Of a stretch of 64,000 nt of DNA, positions 30,639-39,218 are shown one piece after another. The stretch's first letter is position 1. Every line of letters begins with the position of its first letter. The notes beneath the pieces were generated by a model. It was not told the DNA's origin. It made no database searches and saw only the letters and a program-made list of their open reading frames with translations. Source of the stretch: JBQTIQ01 sp052387955 (lineage in GTDB: Bacteria; Actinomycetota; Acidimicrobiia; Acidimicrobiales; JACDCH01); NCBI GenBank assembly GCA_052387955.1, contig JBQTIQ010000017.1:1-64000 (forward strand), read 5' to 3'. Both the position numbers and the translations under genes were made by a program.

Positions 30639-31406
30639 ATGTGGCCACTGGTACGCGGCGCCTCCTTCGACGACCCGCTCGATCCCTACCGTGCCGTTGG
30701 TCGTGGCCGGCCCGACGGGCGGTGCTGGCTGATGGCCAACATGGTGGGCGGCCTCGACGGGGCCGCGACGATCGAAGGGCGCGTCGGGAGGCTCACCAAC
30801 GAGACCGACCAACGGCTCTTCCGGGCCTTGCGGTCGTTGGCCGACGTGGTCCTGGTGGGCGCCGAGACCGTGCGCCGGGAGCGCTACGGCCCGGTCCGGC
30901 TCACGGACGAGCAGAAGGCCGAGCGGGCCAGCGCCGGCCGCACCCCGGTCCCTCCTCTGGCCATCGTGAGCCGTTCGCTCGATCTCGACTGGTCGGCGCC
31001 GGCCTTCGCCGCGGTGCAAGAGGGGGCCACGACGATCGTCCTCACCGGAGGCGCAGCCGATCCCGAGCGGCTGGCGCGGGCCGCGGCGGTGGCCGAGGTC
31101 GTCCTCGTCGGCGACGGTGTCGACGTGGAGCCGGGCGCCCTGCTCGATGCGCTCACCAGCCTCGGCGCCCGGGTTGTGCTGTGCGAGGGCGGCCCTCACC
31201 TGCTCGGGCGCTTCGTCGCCGCCGGGCTGCTCGACGAACTGTGCCTCACCATCGCCCCGGTGCTGGGAGGCGACGGGCTGGGCCTGTCGGTGGCGGGCCC
31301 GTCCGCTTGCGCCGCGGTGCCCTTCGGCCTGGAGTCGGTGCTGGTCGACGACGAGGGAGCGCTCTTCCTGCGCTACGAGCGTGCTCCCGCCGGTGCCGGC
31401 CGATGA
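30639..31406 (+). CDS. RibD C-terminal domain (pyrimidine reductase-like) protein
   Basis: This 255-residue protein has the dihydrofolate-reductase-like fold of RibD C-terminal domains: MANMVGGLDGAATIEGRVGRLTNETD, VVLVGAETVRRERYGPVRL, LCEGGPHLLGRFVAAGLLDELCLTIAPVLGG. In RibD this domain reduces the ribose moiety in riboflavin synthesis with NADPH. The stand-alone protein may serve another NADPH reduction. The deaminase domain is absent and no rib cluster is near. The ATG at 30639 (MWPLVRGASFDDP) is preferred over a GTG upstream. Its stop overlaps the flavin-reductase start (ATGA), so the two are coupled. Confidence 0.83.
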   Translation: MWPLVRGASFDDPLDPYRAVGRGRPDGRCWLMANMVGGLDGAATIEGRVGRLTNETDQRLFRALRSLADVVLVGAETVRRERYGPVRLTDEQKAERASAGRTPVPPLAIVSRSLDLDWSAPAFAAVQEGATTIVLTGGAADPERLARAAAVAEVVLVGDGVDVEPGALLDALTSLGARVVLCEGGPHLLGRFVAAGLLDELCLTIAPVLGGDGLGLSVAGPSACAAVPFGLESVLVDDEGALFLRYERAPAGAGR

Positions 31407-31921
31407 GCACCGGCGAGCCCGACGTCTCCGGTGCCTTCGACCGCCTGGTGGCCGGCACCGACGGCGCCATGGTGGTGGTCACCGTGGACAACGGCGACCA
31501 ACGGGCTGGATGCCTGGTCGGGTTCCATTGCCAGGCCAGCATCGAGCCGGCCCGCTATGCGGTGTGGCTCTCGAAGGCCAACCACACCTACCCGGTGGCC
31601 CTGCTGGCCGAGTTCCTGGCCGTGCACGTTCTCGGCGCCGGCGAGCGCGACCTGGCCGTCCTCTTCGGTACCCGCTCCGGTGACGAGACCGACAAGTTCG
31701 GCCACTGCGAATGGGTGCCGGGCCCGGGCGGCGTGCCCTTGCTGGAGCGGTGCCCCGATCGGATGGTGCTGCGCCGGCGTGGCCTGATCGACGTCGGCGG
31801 CGACCATGTATGCGTGGTGGGGGAGCCGGTGGCGGCGTGGGCAGGCACCCTTGCGGTGCCGCTGCGCCTGTCGGCGCTGACCGACCTCGACCCCGGTCAC
31901 GACGCCGGGGAGCGCCGGTAG
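31403..31921 (+). CDS. flavin reductase-like FMN-binding protein
   Basis: This 172-residue protein shows the flavin reductase-like split beta-barrel: TDGAMVVVTVDNGDQRAGCLVGFHCQASIEPARYAVWLSKANHTY, then VHVLGAGERDLAVLFGTRSGDETDKF. This matches the ActVB/HpaC-like fold that binds FMN. It starts with ATG overlapping the RibD-like stop (ATGA), so the pair forms a small redox operon. The natural partner oxygenase, if any, is not in the window. Confidence 0.8.
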   Translation: MSTGEPDVSGAFDRLVAGTDGAMVVVTVDNGDQRAGCLVGFHCQASIEPARYAVWLSKANHTYPVALLAEFLAVHVLGAGERDLAVLFGTRSGDETDKFGHCEWVPGPGGVPLLERCPDRMVLRRRGLIDVGGDHVCVVGEPVAAWAGTLAVPLRLSALTDLDPGHDAGERR

Positions 31922-31975
31922 GCCGTCCGGCCGGGACACGGTGACGCGTCAACGAGGAAGCCGTACCCTCCCCTC

Positions 31976-32485
31976 ATGGCAGAGCCCGACTGGCTGGACG
32001 CCGACCAGCAGCGGGCGTGGCGGGCCTATCTGCGCTCCCACGCCGAGTTGGTGGCGGCGCTGAACCGGCGCCTGGTCGCGGCCGACGGCCTGTCGGTGGC
32101 CGACTACGAGGTACTCGTCCATCTCACCGAGGCCCCCGGTCAGCGCCTCCGCCCCTTCGAGCTGGCCGACCTCATGGCGTGGGAGAAGAGCCGGCTGTCG
32201 CATCACCTGGCCCGGATGCGAGGCCGCGGGCTGGTCCGTCGTCAGCAGTGCGACAGCGATGGCCGCGGCGCCTGGACCGTGTGCACCGCCGCCGGTCGGA
32301 GGGCCATGGCCGGCGCCGCCACCGGCCATGTCGCCGACGTCCGTCGCTGGTTCGTCGAGCCGGTCGGCCAGCGTGACCTGGCCATCCTGGGGGACCTCAG
32401 CGAACGGGTCCTGGCTGCCATCGCCGACGACGAGCTAGCTGGGGGGCTGGGCCCCCCCGGCCCCCGTCGCCGCCCGGCTCCCTAG
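31976..32485 (+). CDS. MarR-family transcription regulator
   Basis: This 169-residue winged-helix regulator has the MarR layout: a dimer helix, LSVADYEVLVHLTEAPGQRLRPFELADLM, the recognition helix EKSRLSHHLARMRGRGLV, and a wing RRQQCDSDGRGAWTVCTAAG. It probably controls itself or the adjoining pirin gene. The last 17 residues (ELAGGLGPPGPRRRPAP) are encoded by an A1 repeat, and the stop codon lies inside the repeat, so the true ancestral C-terminus may be shorter. It converges with pirin. Confidence 0.86.
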   Translation: MAEPDWLDADQQRAWRAYLRSHAELVAALNRRLVAADGLSVADYEVLVHLTEAPGQRLRPFELADLMAWEKSRLSHHLARMRGRGLVRRQQCDSDGRGAWTVCTAAGRRAMAGAATGHVADVRRWFVEPVGQRDLAILGDLSERVLAAIADDELAGGLGPPGPRRRPAP

Positions 32486-32501
32486 CGGTCGCTCGGTCGG
32501 C
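32438..32501 (+). repeat. family A1 repeat, copy 3, overlapping the marR 3' end
   Basis: GCTGGGGGGCTGGGCCCCCC through GCTCGGTCGGCA matches the A1 unit. It overlaps the last codons and TAG stop of the MarR gene and reaches to within 8 bp of the convergent pirin stop. The end of this copy (CATCGAGCTC) differs from the CATCTGCTCGG seen where the 56-bp element follows. Confidence 0.8.
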
Positions 32502-32508
32502 ATCGAGC

Positions 32509-33462
32509 TCAGCCTCGGTAAGGGCGCAGCCCGTCGACGGGGACACGGCCGAGGCGGCCGGCGTGGAAGTCGTCGAACGCCTGTTGCAGCTCGGCGCGGG
32601 TGGTCATCACGAACGGGCCGTAGGCGGCGACGGGTTCGCCGATGCGCCGGCCCCCGAGCAGGAGCACCTCGAGCGCGCCGGTGGCGTGCGCCCCGACCTC
32701 GATGGTGTCGCCGGGGCCGAAGCGGGCCAGCTGGCCCGACGTGATCGGCTGCCCGTCGGTGCCGACGGTGCCGTCGCCAGCCAGGGCATAGGCCAGGGCA
32801 TTGAAGCTGGCCGGCCACCGCAGTCGCAGCCGGGCGCCGGGGGAGACGGTCGCATGGGCGACGGTGATGGGGGTGTGGGTGGCGCCCGGGCCGATGTGGC
32901 CGGCGAGGTCGCCGGCGATGAGCCGGACGAGGGCCCCGCCGTCGGCTGAGGACAGCAGGGTGACCTGGTCGCCCTCGATGCTCTGGTAGCGGGGGGCGGC
33001 CATCTTGTCCCTGGCCGGCAGGTTGACCCACAGCTGGACGCCGTGGAACAGCCCTCCGCTCAGCACCAGTTCCTCGGGCGGCGTCTCGATGTGGAGGATC
33101 CCGCCGCCGGCGGTCATCCACTGCGTGCCGCCGTTGGTGATGAGCCCGCCACCGCCGTGGGAATCCTGGTGCTGGAACGTGCCGTCGATCATGTAGGTGA
33201 CGGTCTCGAAGCCGCGGTGCGGGTGCCAGTCGGTCCCCTTGGGTTCGCCCGGGGCGTAGTCGACCTCGCCCATCTGGTCCATGTGGATGAAGGGGTCGAG
33301 GTCGGCCTTCGACACGCCGGCGAACGCCCTCCGCACCGGGAACCCCTCGCCCTCGACGGCCCGAGGGGCGGTGAGAACGCCGACGACGGGCCGCGTCGCG
33401 GCCTCGGGGCCGGGCCGGTCGACCTTGGGCAGGGTGAGCGTGTCGGCGGTGATGGCAGGCAT
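32509..33462 (-). CDS. pirin family protein
   Basis: This 317-residue bicupin has the pirin metal-binding set in the N-terminal domain: DWHPHRGFETVTYMIDG provides two His, and ILHIETPPEE provides His and Glu. Prokaryotic pirins are dioxygenases (for example of quercetin) or regulatory partners; the substrate is unknown. The ATG at 33462 (MPAITADTLTLPK) follows an AGGAGG ribosome site 6 bp upstream. It converges with the MarR gene, suggesting that regulator may control oxidative or aromatic stress genes. Confidence 0.92.
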   Translation of the reverse strand: MPAITADTLTLPKVDRPGPEAATRPVVGVLTAPRAVEGEGFPVRRAFAGVSKADLDPFIHMDQMGEVDYAPGEPKGTDWHPHRGFETVTYMIDGTFQHQDSHGGGGLITNGGTQWMTAGGGILHIETPPEELVLSGGLFHGVQLWVNLPARDKMAAPRYQSIEGDQVTLLSSADGGALVRLIAGDLAGHIGPGATHTPITVAHATVSPGARLRLRWPASFNALAYALAGDGTVGTDGQPITSGQLARFGPGDTIEVGAHATGALEVLLLGGRRIGEPVAAYGPFVMTTRAELQQAFDDFHAGRLGRVPVDGLRPYRG

Positions 33463-33556
33463 CGGGACCTCCTGATTGGTTGATCCGTCATCTACTGAAC
33501 CGGGCGACGGTCGCCGATGTTCCCGTCGGCCCGCTCCGGCGATTCGGAGCCGGTCG

Positions 33557-34639
33557 CTACTCGAGCCGCCGCTGCGGGTAGGCGGCGAAGTAGTCGGCGG
33601 CGGCGATCGGCTCGGACGACTCGTAGCCGATGGGCAACAAGGCGACACCGATGCTGGTGGCGTAGTAGACGTCCCACAGGTAGTAGCCGGAGTAGGCGCC
33701 GGGATCGGCGGCGATCACGTCCGCGATGGCGCGGATCGCCCGCACGTAGGCGTTGCTGTTGTTGTAGCGGTAGAGGGCGTTGTCGATCTCGCCGCGGTCG
33801 AACCCGTTGCGGGCCAGCAGGCGGGCGGCCGCCAGGATCGAGTCGCCGGGATCGTCGATGTCGCCGCCTTCGCCGTACTCGGCGAACGTCGAGGGCAGGA
33901 ACTGCATCGGGCCCTGGGCACCGGCCGTGCTGAGGCCGCGGATCCGGCCCATGCCCGACTCGACGAGGTTGATGGCGGCCAGGTACTGCCATCCGACGCC
34001 GGTGGCGGCCTCGGCCTGGTGATAGGCCGACAGCAGCTCGGCTTCCGGTGCCGGTGCCACGATCTTCCAGGCCGGCACCGTGTCCCGTAACGGCGACGGC
34101 AGGAGCCGGGCCAGGTCGCGGCGGGCGGCGACGTTGGCCCGCACCGCCGCCCGCAGCTCCTCGGGCAGCGCCGCGTCCACCTCGTTGTCCCATTCCTGAT
34201 GGCGGCCCAGGGTGCGGTAGGCGACCTGTTGTACCCGGGCTGCGGCCACGCGCTGGTCGGCCGGCGTGGCCGGGTCGCGTACGGCTCGTTCGGCGTTCGT
34301 CAGCTGCTGGGCGATCGTCGCGGCCTCGGCGGGGGACGGGGGCGCAGCGCCCTCACCCCCAGCCGATGAGGGGATGGCGGTGCCGGGCGGCGCAACCCCG
34401 TCGTGGTCGTCGGTACCCGGGGCAGTCGGGGCGGCCGTGGCTGGCGAGGAGGTGGCGCCGACGTCGACCTGCGCCGGGGGGGCCGAGGCCGCGCCGGGCC
34501 CCGGAGGGGGGAGGGTGGTGGCACCGTCGGGCCCCGCGCCGCAGGCGGCGACCGCGATCGCCATCCCCATCAGCGTCCCGGTCAGCCGCCGGGCCCGGCA
34601 GGCCGATCGGGCCGGGGGCGGGCCCGCTACGGGGCTCAT
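33557..34639 (-). CDS. lytic transglycosylase (SLT) lipoprotein
   Basis: This 360-residue exported protein has a lipoprotein signal with MGMAIAVAACG (lipobox AVAAC). A Pro/Ala/Thr-rich linker follows, then a helical region and an SLT domain: YLAAINLVESGMGRIRGL (catalytic Glu in ESGMG), STAGAQGPMQFLPSTFAEYG, and LARNGFDRGEIDNALYRYN. Such enzymes cleave peptidoglycan by forming 1,6-anhydro products. The ATG at 34639 overlaps the stop of the sugar-dehydrogenase gene (ATGA), so the two are translationally coupled. Confidence 0.9.
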   Translation of the reverse strand: MSPVAGPPPARSACRARRLTGTLMGMAIAVAACGAGPDGATTLPPPGPGAASAPPAQVDVGATSSPATAAPTAPGTDDHDGVAPPGTAIPSSAGGEGAAPPSPAEAATIAQQLTNAERAVRDPATPADQRVAAARVQQVAYRTLGRHQEWDNEVDAALPEELRAAVRANVAARRDLARLLPSPLRDTVPAWKIVAPAPEAELLSAYHQAEAATGVGWQYLAAINLVESGMGRIRGLSTAGAQGPMQFLPSTFAEYGEGGDIDDPGDSILAAARLLARNGFDRGEIDNALYRYNNSNAYVRAIRAIADVIAADPGAYSGYYLWDVYYATSIGVALLPIGYESSEPIAAADYFAAYPQRRLE

Positions 34640-35934
34640 CCGGGGTCGAGGCGGGCGACCTCGCCTCCCAGGGACAGCACGTACAGCTCCCCGTCGGGCC
34701 CCTCGCCGAACGACGACGGGTTGTCGACGTCGAGGCCGATGTCGTCGACCACCACGCCCTCGGCCGTGCGCCGGAGCCCCATCAACCGGCCCCGGCAGAA
34801 GTCGGCGAACAGATAGGTGCCGACCAGACCCGGCACGGTGGTGCCCCGGTACACGTAGCCGCCGGTCACCGAGCAGCTGCCGTCGCCGTGGTCGTACTCG
34901 TGGAGGGGCCCGACGGCGCCGGCCGGTGGGCCGTCGGCGGCGAAGGGGTGGCTGCCCTCGACCGCGTCCCAGCCGAAGTTGGCACCTCGGCCGGCGCCGG
35001 CGGGCACGAAGTCGATCTCCTCCCAGTCGCCCTGGCCGACGTCGGCGATCCACAGGTCGCCGGTGGCCCGGTCGAAGGAGAACCGCCACGGGTTGCGCAG
35101 CCCGAAGGCGTACACCTCGGGCGCTCCGCCCCCGTTGACGAAGGGGTTGTCGGCCGGGATGGCGTAGGGCGATCCGCCGAGCGGGTCGATGCGGAGGATG
35201 TTGCCCAGCAGGTCATCGGTCTTCTGACCGTTGCCCTCGGGGTCGTTGGCGCCGCCGCCGTCACCCATGGCCCAGTAGAGGAACCCGTCGGGCCCGAAGG
35301 CAAGCTGGCCACCGTTGTGGTTCGACGCGAAGTCGGGCACCACGAGGACACGTTGGCGGCTGTCGGCGTCGATCCCGTCCCCGTCGACGGCCAGCCCGAC
35401 GAGCTCCTGTTGTTCGTCGCGGTTGGTGTAGGCGATGAAGACCCGGTCGCCGGCGGGTGAGAAGGCGATGCCGAGAAGGCCCTGTTCGCCGCCGGCGACG
35501 ACGTCGCCGCCGATGTCGAGCACGGGATCGTCGTCGACGGAGTACGACGGGTCGGCGGCCGAGCCCTCGATGCGGATGCGCCGCACCCGGCCGGCCTGCT
35601 CGGTCACGTACAGGCTGCGCTCACCGGCCCGCACCGCGGCGGCGGTCGGCGAACGCAACTGCGCCACCGACGAGAGCCGTAGTGCCGGCAACGGGCCCGA
35701 GGGTGGCGGCGGGATGGAGGCGTCCGGCTCGGCCCCTGGCGCCGGCGTCTGACCGGGCGTCGTCGCCGGCCCGGTGCCGGCGGTTGCGGGCACCGTGGTC
35801 GTGCCGGCGCTGCTCGAGGCGGTCGCCGTGGCGGGGTCGTCGCGGCCGCACGCCGTCAGCAGCATCAGGCCGCTGAGGACCACCGCGGCCCGCGGACGGG
35901 CCCGGCGTCGGCCCCGCGGTGTCGGTACTCTCAT
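34636..35934 (-). CDS. PQQ-dependent sugar dehydrogenase-like lipoprotein (GDH-B/Hhip fold)
   Basis: This 432-residue exported lipoprotein (LSGLMLLTACGRD) folds as the glucose/sorbosone dehydrogenase-type beta propeller. Landmarks are GGEQGLLGIAFSP, ASNHNGGQLAFGPDGFLYWAMGDGG, GNILRIDPLGG, NPWRFSFDRATGDLWIADVGQ and FADFCRGRLMGL. The His in SNHNGG matches the family's catalytic base. It would oxidise sugars or bind carbohydrates outside the cell using PQQ, if PQQ is available; no PQQ genes are in the window. It is coupled to the transglycosylase gene. Confidence 0.88.
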   Translation of the reverse strand: MRVPTPRGRRRARPRAAVVLSGLMLLTACGRDDPATATASSSAGTTTVPATAGTGPATTPGQTPAPGAEPDASIPPPPSGPLPALRLSSVAQLRSPTAAAVRAGERSLYVTEQAGRVRRIRIEGSAADPSYSVDDDPVLDIGGDVVAGGEQGLLGIAFSPAGDRVFIAYTNRDEQQELVGLAVDGDGIDADSRQRVLVVPDFASNHNGGQLAFGPDGFLYWAMGDGGGANDPEGNGQKTDDLLGNILRIDPLGGSPYAIPADNPFVNGGGAPEVYAFGLRNPWRFSFDRATGDLWIADVGQGDWEEIDFVPAGAGRGANFGWDAVEGSHPFAADGPPAGAVGPLHEYDHGDGSCSVTGGYVYRGTTVPGLVGTYLFADFCRGRLMGLRRTAEGVVVDDIGLDVDNPSSFGEGPDGELYVLSLGGEVARLDPG

Positions 35935-35999
35935 CGGTGGGCTCGTCCCTTCGTCGTAACGGTCCCGGCTCGGACGGCCGGCGACGGCCGACAGCCCGT

Positions 36000-36863
36000 T
36001 CACTCCTCGATCACCCGGATCAGCCCCTCTTGCACGGTCGACACCACCAGCTCCCCGGTGCGCCGGAAGATCGTCCCCCGGGCGAGACCCCGGGCCCCGG
36101 TGGCCGAGGGAGTGTCCTGGGCGTAGAGGAGCCATTCGTCGGCTCGGAACGGGCGATGGAACCACATGGCGTGATCGAGGCTGGCCATCATGAGATGCCC
36201 GAAGTCGTACTCGCCCCCGTGCGGCAGCAGCGACGTGTCGAGCAGCGTCATGTCGGACGCATAGGTCAGAACGCAGGTGTGCACCAACGGGTCTTCGGGG
36301 AGCTTGCCCGCCGCCTTCAGCCACACCAGTTGGCGGGGGGGCAGCGGTCCGGCGCGGTCCGGTGGCGTCCAGCTGGCGGGCCGGGCGTCGATGGGACGGG
36401 GACGGTCGAAGAGGTCGCCGAGCCGCTCCTTCCATGGCCGCCACAGCTCGAAGAAGTCGGGGAGCGACTCGGGGTCGGGAGCGTCGGGCATCTCGAGCTG
36501 GTGGTCGAGGCCGTCCTCTTGGCGCTGGAACGAAGCCGCCAGGTTGAAGATGGCCCGGCCGTGCTGGACGGCGATGACCCGCCGGGTGCTGAAGGAGCGG
36601 CCGTCGCGGATGCGGTCGACCTGGTAGATGATCGGGGCGGCAGCGTCGCCGGGGCGCAGGAAGTAGGAGTGCAGCGAGTGGACCCCGTGGTCGGCCTCGA
36701 CGGTGCGGGCCGCCGCCACCAGGGCCTGGCCCGCGACCTGGCCGCCGAAGGTGCGCTGGCGGCTGTCGGCCGACGACGAGCCCCGGAAGAGGTCGACCTC
36801 GATGGCCTCGAGGTCGAGCAGCGTCACGAGGTCGTCGACCGCGTCCTGGCTGTTCTCCGTCAC
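36000..36863 (-). CDS. tesB: acyl-CoA thioesterase II
   Basis: This 287-residue double hot-dog protein hydrolyses acyl-CoAs. It has the TesB features GGQVAGQALVAAARTV, HSLHSYFLRPGD, and the second hot-dog block SLDHAMWFHRPFRADEWLLY with the catalytic Asp in LDHAMW. The C-terminal VVSTVQEGLIR contains the Gln expected near the active site. The GTG at 36863 (VTENSQDAVDD) follows GAGGACC and is preferred to a start upstream. The gene stands between the dehydrogenase gene and a B repeat. Confidence 0.9.
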   Translation of the reverse strand: MTENSQDAVDDLVTLLDLEAIEVDLFRGSSSADSRQRTFGGQVAGQALVAAARTVEADHGVHSLHSYFLRPGDAAAPIIYQVDRIRDGRSFSTRRVIAVQHGRAIFNLAASFQRQEDGLDHQLEMPDAPDPESLPDFFELWRPWKERLGDLFDRPRPIDARPASWTPPDRAGPLPPRQLVWLKAAGKLPEDPLVHTCVLTYASDMTLLDTSLLPHGGEYDFGHLMMASLDHAMWFHRPFRADEWLLYAQDTPSATGARGLARGTIFRRTGELVVSTVQEGLIRVIEE

Positions 36864-36973
36864 GGTCCTCCTGTGGGGGCTCGCCCCACAGTCTCGCGTG
36901 CGGTCCGGGTTGCCCACGGGCGCGGGCCGGGGGATGCCGTCAACGTGACAGGATGTCCGCCGCTGCCGCCGAT

Positions 36974-37035
36974 GCGAGCGCCGGAGCGCCAGCGCAGGTG
37001 CGGCCAGGCGCGGCCTGCGCGGCCGGGGAACGCCG
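36974..37035 (+). repeat. family B intergenic repeat, copy 2 (62 bp)
   Basis: GCGAGCGCCGGAGCGCCAGC through GGCCGGGGAACGCCG ends 17 bp before the double-cupredoxin start. The internal inverted repeat GCGCAGG with CCTGCGC has perfect arms. Spacing and length match copy 1. Confidence 0.85.
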
Positions 37036-37052
37036 ACGTTATGGGGGAACAG

Positions 37053-38075
37053 ATGCGAACGCGATCACGACGGTTGTCGGCGCTCTTGCTGGCGTCGCTG
37101 CTCACCGTCGCCGCCTGCAGCGGCGACAGTGAGCCGCAGCCGGCGCAGGGTGTCGACACCGGTGGAGGCGCAGGCGGGCCGGTCGTCGTGCAGGTCGGCG
37201 TCAACCACCCCGACGACCGTCAGATCGCCGTCCTCCAGTACATGCCGGCGCTGGTCAAGGTGCCGGTCGGGGCGACCGTGGAATGGGTGTGGGACGGGAC
37301 CCTCGAGTCCCACTCGGTCACGTTCCTCCCCGACGACGCCGAACGGCCTCCGCCGCTCGAGGCCGACCGGCTGTTCGCCCCGACCCCGCCGGAAGGCGCC
37401 TTCGACGGCGGCGACGTCGTGAACAGCGGCCTCCAGCCCCGTGGCGGTGCGCCGGCCGCGCCCTTCGACGTCACCTTCAGGGTGCCTGGTCTCTTCGAGT
37501 ACTACTGCGTCATCCACCCCGAGATGATCGGGGTGGTGTCCGTCGTCGAGAGCGGCGCGGTCGACACCCCCGTACTGGCCACCCAGAAGGGGACAGCAGA
37601 ACGGGCCATCTATCTGGCCGAAGGGCGTGCGGCCAAGACCGCCTTCGACGCCGCTCCCCGCGAGCAGGTCCCGAACGCCGACGGCACGACGACCTGGAAG
37701 GTGCCCATGGGCGCGTCGACGTCGTTCACCGACTCCCTCAGCTTCGGGAACAGCTTCAACGTCGCCCCCGGCGACACCGTGCTCTTCGTAAACAACTCGG
37801 CCACGGCCCACACCGCCACCTACTTCGGCGACACCCCCAAGCTGATCGACCCCGCCAACCCGACGGTGAGGTCCCCGTCAGGGCCGTCGCCGCTGGCCGT
37901 CAACCCGGCCGCGCTGTCGAGCTCGGGGGTGGTGAGGCCGGCCTTACCGGTCGACGCCCCCCCACCAGAGGCCGACCGGAGCTTCGCCTTCGTCGTGCCC
38001 GGCCCCGGTACCTATGAGTTCTACTGCGTGTTCCACGAGCCGAGCGGCATGGCCGTGGCCATCACCGCCGGCTGA
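37053..38075 (+). CDS. double-cupredoxin lipoprotein
   Basis: This 340-residue exported lipoprotein (LLLASLLTVAACSG, lipobox) holds two plastocyanin-like domains. Domain 1 has the type 1 copper ligands His in ESHSVTF and Cys-His-Met in YYCVIHPEM. Domain 2 has His in ATAHTATYF and Cys-His-Met in EFYCVFHEPSGM. Both sites look intact, so it could carry electrons or detoxify copper outside the cell. I chose the ATG at 37053 because GGGGGA lies 5 bp upstream; an in-frame ATG at 37041 adds four residues. A B repeat lies just upstream. Confidence 0.85.
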   Translation: MRTRSRRLSALLLASLLTVAACSGDSEPQPAQGVDTGGGAGGPVVVQVGVNHPDDRQIAVLQYMPALVKVPVGATVEWVWDGTLESHSVTFLPDDAERPPPLEADRLFAPTPPEGAFDGGDVVNSGLQPRGGAPAAPFDVTFRVPGLFEYYCVIHPEMIGVVSVVESGAVDTPVLATQKGTAERAIYLAEGRAAKTAFDAAPREQVPNADGTTTWKVPMGASTSFTDSLSFGNSFNVAPGDTVLFVNNSATAHTATYFGDTPKLIDPANPTVRSPSGPSPLAVNPAALSSSGVVRPALPVDAPPPEADRSFAFVVPGPGTYEFYCVFHEPSGMAVAITAG

Positions 38076-39154
38076 TCTTCGTCCTCACTTCGCTCCCTCC
38101 GCGGCGGCGAGTTCGATGGGGCAAGGACCGAGCCGTGGTCGGTGAACAGGCCAGAGGCCGGTGACGTGCCGGCCAGCGCGTCGGCACACAGGACCACGGC
38201 GGCCGCGGTATAGGTCGAGCGCTCTTCTCGGGGGAAGCGGGCGCCGTCGGGGAGCACCGTGCCGGTCCAGTAGCGGTCGTCGTCGTGGCGGTACTGAGCT
38301 GTCCACGAGAACAGGCGCTCGGCCTCGTCCCGTCGGCCGACGGCGAGGTGGGCCAGGGCGCATTCGCACGTCTCGGCCACCGTGACCCAGGGCCGGTCGG
38401 ACACACAGCGCACGCCCCGGCCCTCGATGACGAAGCGGTGGTGGCGGCCCTCCAGCCGCGCCCGCCCGTCGTCGTCGCCGATCACGCCGGCCAGGACGGG
38501 GTAGTACCAGTCCATGGCCCACCGGTGCTTGGGGGCAAAGGCGTCGGGGCGTCCGACGATGGCTTCGGCCAGACGGCCGGCGGCCTGCTCCCAGTGGGGC
38601 CGCTCGTGGCCGAGACGGCGGGCGAGGGCCACGGCGCAGCGCAGGGAGTGGCAGATCGACGACGACCCCGTGAGCAGGGCGAACGACCATGGGGTGCCGT
38701 CGGCGTGCCGGGCCCAGATGACCTCGCCCGCCGGCCGCTGCAGGCCGAGCACGAACCCGACGGCTCGCTCGACCACCGGCCACAGGGCGGCGGCGAAGCC
38801 GGGATCGTCGAACAGCAGCAGGTGATGCCACACCCCGGTGGCGACGTAGGCGCACACGTTGGCGTCGAGCCGGTCGTGCTCGACCCGGTCGGCCACGTAG
38901 TACTGGTGCCAGGCACCGTCCGGGCGCTGATGGTCGGCGAGCCAGGCGTAGGCCCGCTCGGCGTCAGCCCGCCGTCCGCCGACCGCCAGGGCCATGGCCG
39001 CCTCGACGTGGTTCCAGGGGTCGGCGTGCCCGCCCGGCACCCACGGGACCAGGCCCGAGGGCAGCTGCCACTCGGCGATGGCGTCCACCGTTCGGGCCAG
39101 CTCGGCGGAGGAGACCACACCACGCACCCCAGCCGATACGCCAGACGTCGTCAC
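38021..39154 (-). CDS. alpha/alpha toroid protein of a glycan cluster (trehalase/prenyltransferase-like)
   Basis: The 377 residues are predominantly helical with repeated W-rich hairpins: VDAIAEWQLPSGLVPWVPGGHADPWNHVEAAM, LADHQRPDGAWHQYYVAD, and FALLTGSSSICHSLRCAVAL. This is the alpha/alpha barrel seen in GH15-like and squalene-cyclase-like proteins. It has no clear catalytic pair that I can name. It is the last gene of a set with a methyltransferase and a GT4 glycosyltransferase, so it may finish or bind a glycolipid. Its final 54 bp overlap the convergent cupredoxin gene. Confidence 0.7.
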   Translation of the reverse strand: MTTSGVSAGVRGVVSSAELARTVDAIAEWQLPSGLVPWVPGGHADPWNHVEAAMALAVGGRRADAERAYAWLADHQRPDGAWHQYYVADRVEHDRLDANVCAYVATGVWHHLLLFDDPGFAAALWPVVERAVGFVLGLQRPAGEVIWARHADGTPWSFALLTGSSSICHSLRCAVALARRLGHERPHWEQAAGRLAEAIVGRPDAFAPKHRWAMDWYYPVLAGVIGDDDGRARLEGRHHRFVIEGRGVRCVSDRPWVTVAETCECALAHLAVGRRDEAERLFSWTAQYRHDDDRYWTGTVLPDGARFPREERSTYTAAAVVLCADALAGTSPASGLFTDHGSVLAPSNSPPRRERSEDEDQPAVMATAMPLGSWNTQ

Positions 39155-39159
39155 CGGTC

Positions 39160-39204
39160 GCGCCCAGGCGCGGCCCTGAGCGGCCTGCGTGGCCGGGGAA
39201 CGCC
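39160..39204 (+). repeat. family B repeat, partial copy 3
   Basis: GCGCCCAGGCGCGGCCCTGA then GCGGCCTGCGTGGCCGGGGA match the right half of family B. It lies in the spacer between the toroid-protein gene start and the methyltransferase stop. Confidence 0.6.
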
Positions 39205-39218
39205 AGCTAGCAACGCGT

